Of a stretch of 5,237 nucleotides of DNA, positions 4,951 through 5,237 are shown piece by piece (positions within the stretch are counted from its first letter, which is position 1; every line of letters begins with the position of its first letter). The position numbers were made by a program, and so were the translations under genes. Source of the DNA: Collinsella sp. (GTDB lineage Bacteria; Actinomycetota; Coriobacteriia; Coriobacteriales; Coriobacteriaceae); contig WGSQ01000122.1 of NCBI GenBank assembly GCA_014871605.1, forward strand, positions 1 to 5,237. Reading direction: 5' to 3'. Under the pieces are notes generated by a model. That model had not been told where the DNA came from, did no database searches, and worked only from the letters and a program-made list of their open reading frames with translations.

Positions 4951-5237
4951 CGGGCTCGACCGTCCAGGTGATCGTTGCAACCTGATCGCCTTCGCCGGTT
5001 ACGCGCAAGATGTCGCGCGTGACGCGGGCGACGTTTCCGCTTGTCTTGAGCTTAATTTTGTCCGTGCCGCCGGCAATGCCCTGGTAGCCCATGTCGAAGG
5101 CTGCGTTCTTGGAAAGATCGAGGCCCGTCCCCTGCATTGCGGCGCTGGCGTTCTGGAGTGCGCCGTCGGGGCCGACCTTAAAGTCGATGGAGTTCTGCGC
5201 TGTTCCGGCCTTGGCGTCGGCAGCAATGGTCCAGGTG
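4934..5237 (-). CDS. C-terminal end of a secreted WxL-like surface protein, 5' part outside the window
   Basis: The last 100 residues are present, open from the window edge (5236) to TAA at 4936-4934. The segment has no Cys and no membrane helix or sorting signal, and is rich in Thr, Gly, Ala and Asp. It begins with TWTI, includes DFKVGPDGALQNASAAM and DKIKLKTSGNVARVTRDI, and closes with ATITWTVEPG (86-95). A terminal TxTWT-type strand followed by a short Pro-containing tail is how WxL domains of Gram-positive surface proteins typically end; the first W-x-L element would lie upstream. Membership is therefore likely but not proven from this fragment. The gene for the tiny LAQTG protein starts inside its 3' end, in another frame, so both belong to one transcript. 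Confidence 0.7.
   Translation of the reverse strand, partial: TWTIAADAKAGTAQNSIDFKVGPDGALQNASAAMQGTGLDLSKNAAFDMGYQGIAGGTDKIKLKTSGNVARVTRDILRVTGEGDQVATITWTVEPGAHTA

Overview
All supported genes lie on the minus strand, so the window reads right to left. Base composition is moderately GC-rich, genes are tightly packed, Shine-Dalgarno sites are strong, and there is a sortase signal of the LAxTG type next to WxL-like secreted proteins. Together with the TerB/ATPase pair this suggests a high-GC Gram-positive, most plausibly a gut or oral Coriobacteriia (Collinsella-like). The taxonomic call is inference; no rRNA or other marker is present.

Right end (5237 to 3220) is a cell-surface block of three close genes. 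First comes the C-terminal part of a secreted beta-rich protein whose last strand resembles the end of a WxL domain. Overlapping it is a very small protein that is almost only a signal peptide, about 30 residues, an LAQTG sortase motif and a membrane anchor. Eighteen bases later comes an unrecognised 476-residue secreted protein with CxxC pairs and a Pro/Asp/Asn-rich linker. They look like one transcription unit, with a layout that recalls the csc/WxL surface clusters of Firmicutes.

Middle (3219 to 2385): after a 118-base spacer with a weak promoter candidate and inverted repeats sits a DUF554 (YdfK/YqgA-type) membrane protein with its own strong ribosome site.

Left end (2384 to 1) starts with a short promoter region holding an extended -10 box and, over its -35 region, a 16-base sequence that closely matches a Gram-positive/actinobacterial LexA (SOS) operator. 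It drives a TerB-N/TerB-C protein, and an 8-base overlap leads into a DUF2791 (BrxD-like) P-loop ATPase that runs off the window. TerB-N/TerB-C proteins with this ATPase, usually plus a superfamily 2 helicase, form a predicted DNA-processing/stress or defence cassette. The possible SOS control of that cassette is the most interesting signal here.

There is no RNA gene, insertion sequence, CRISPR array or convincing intrinsic terminator, and no gene-free stretch longer than about 120 bases.
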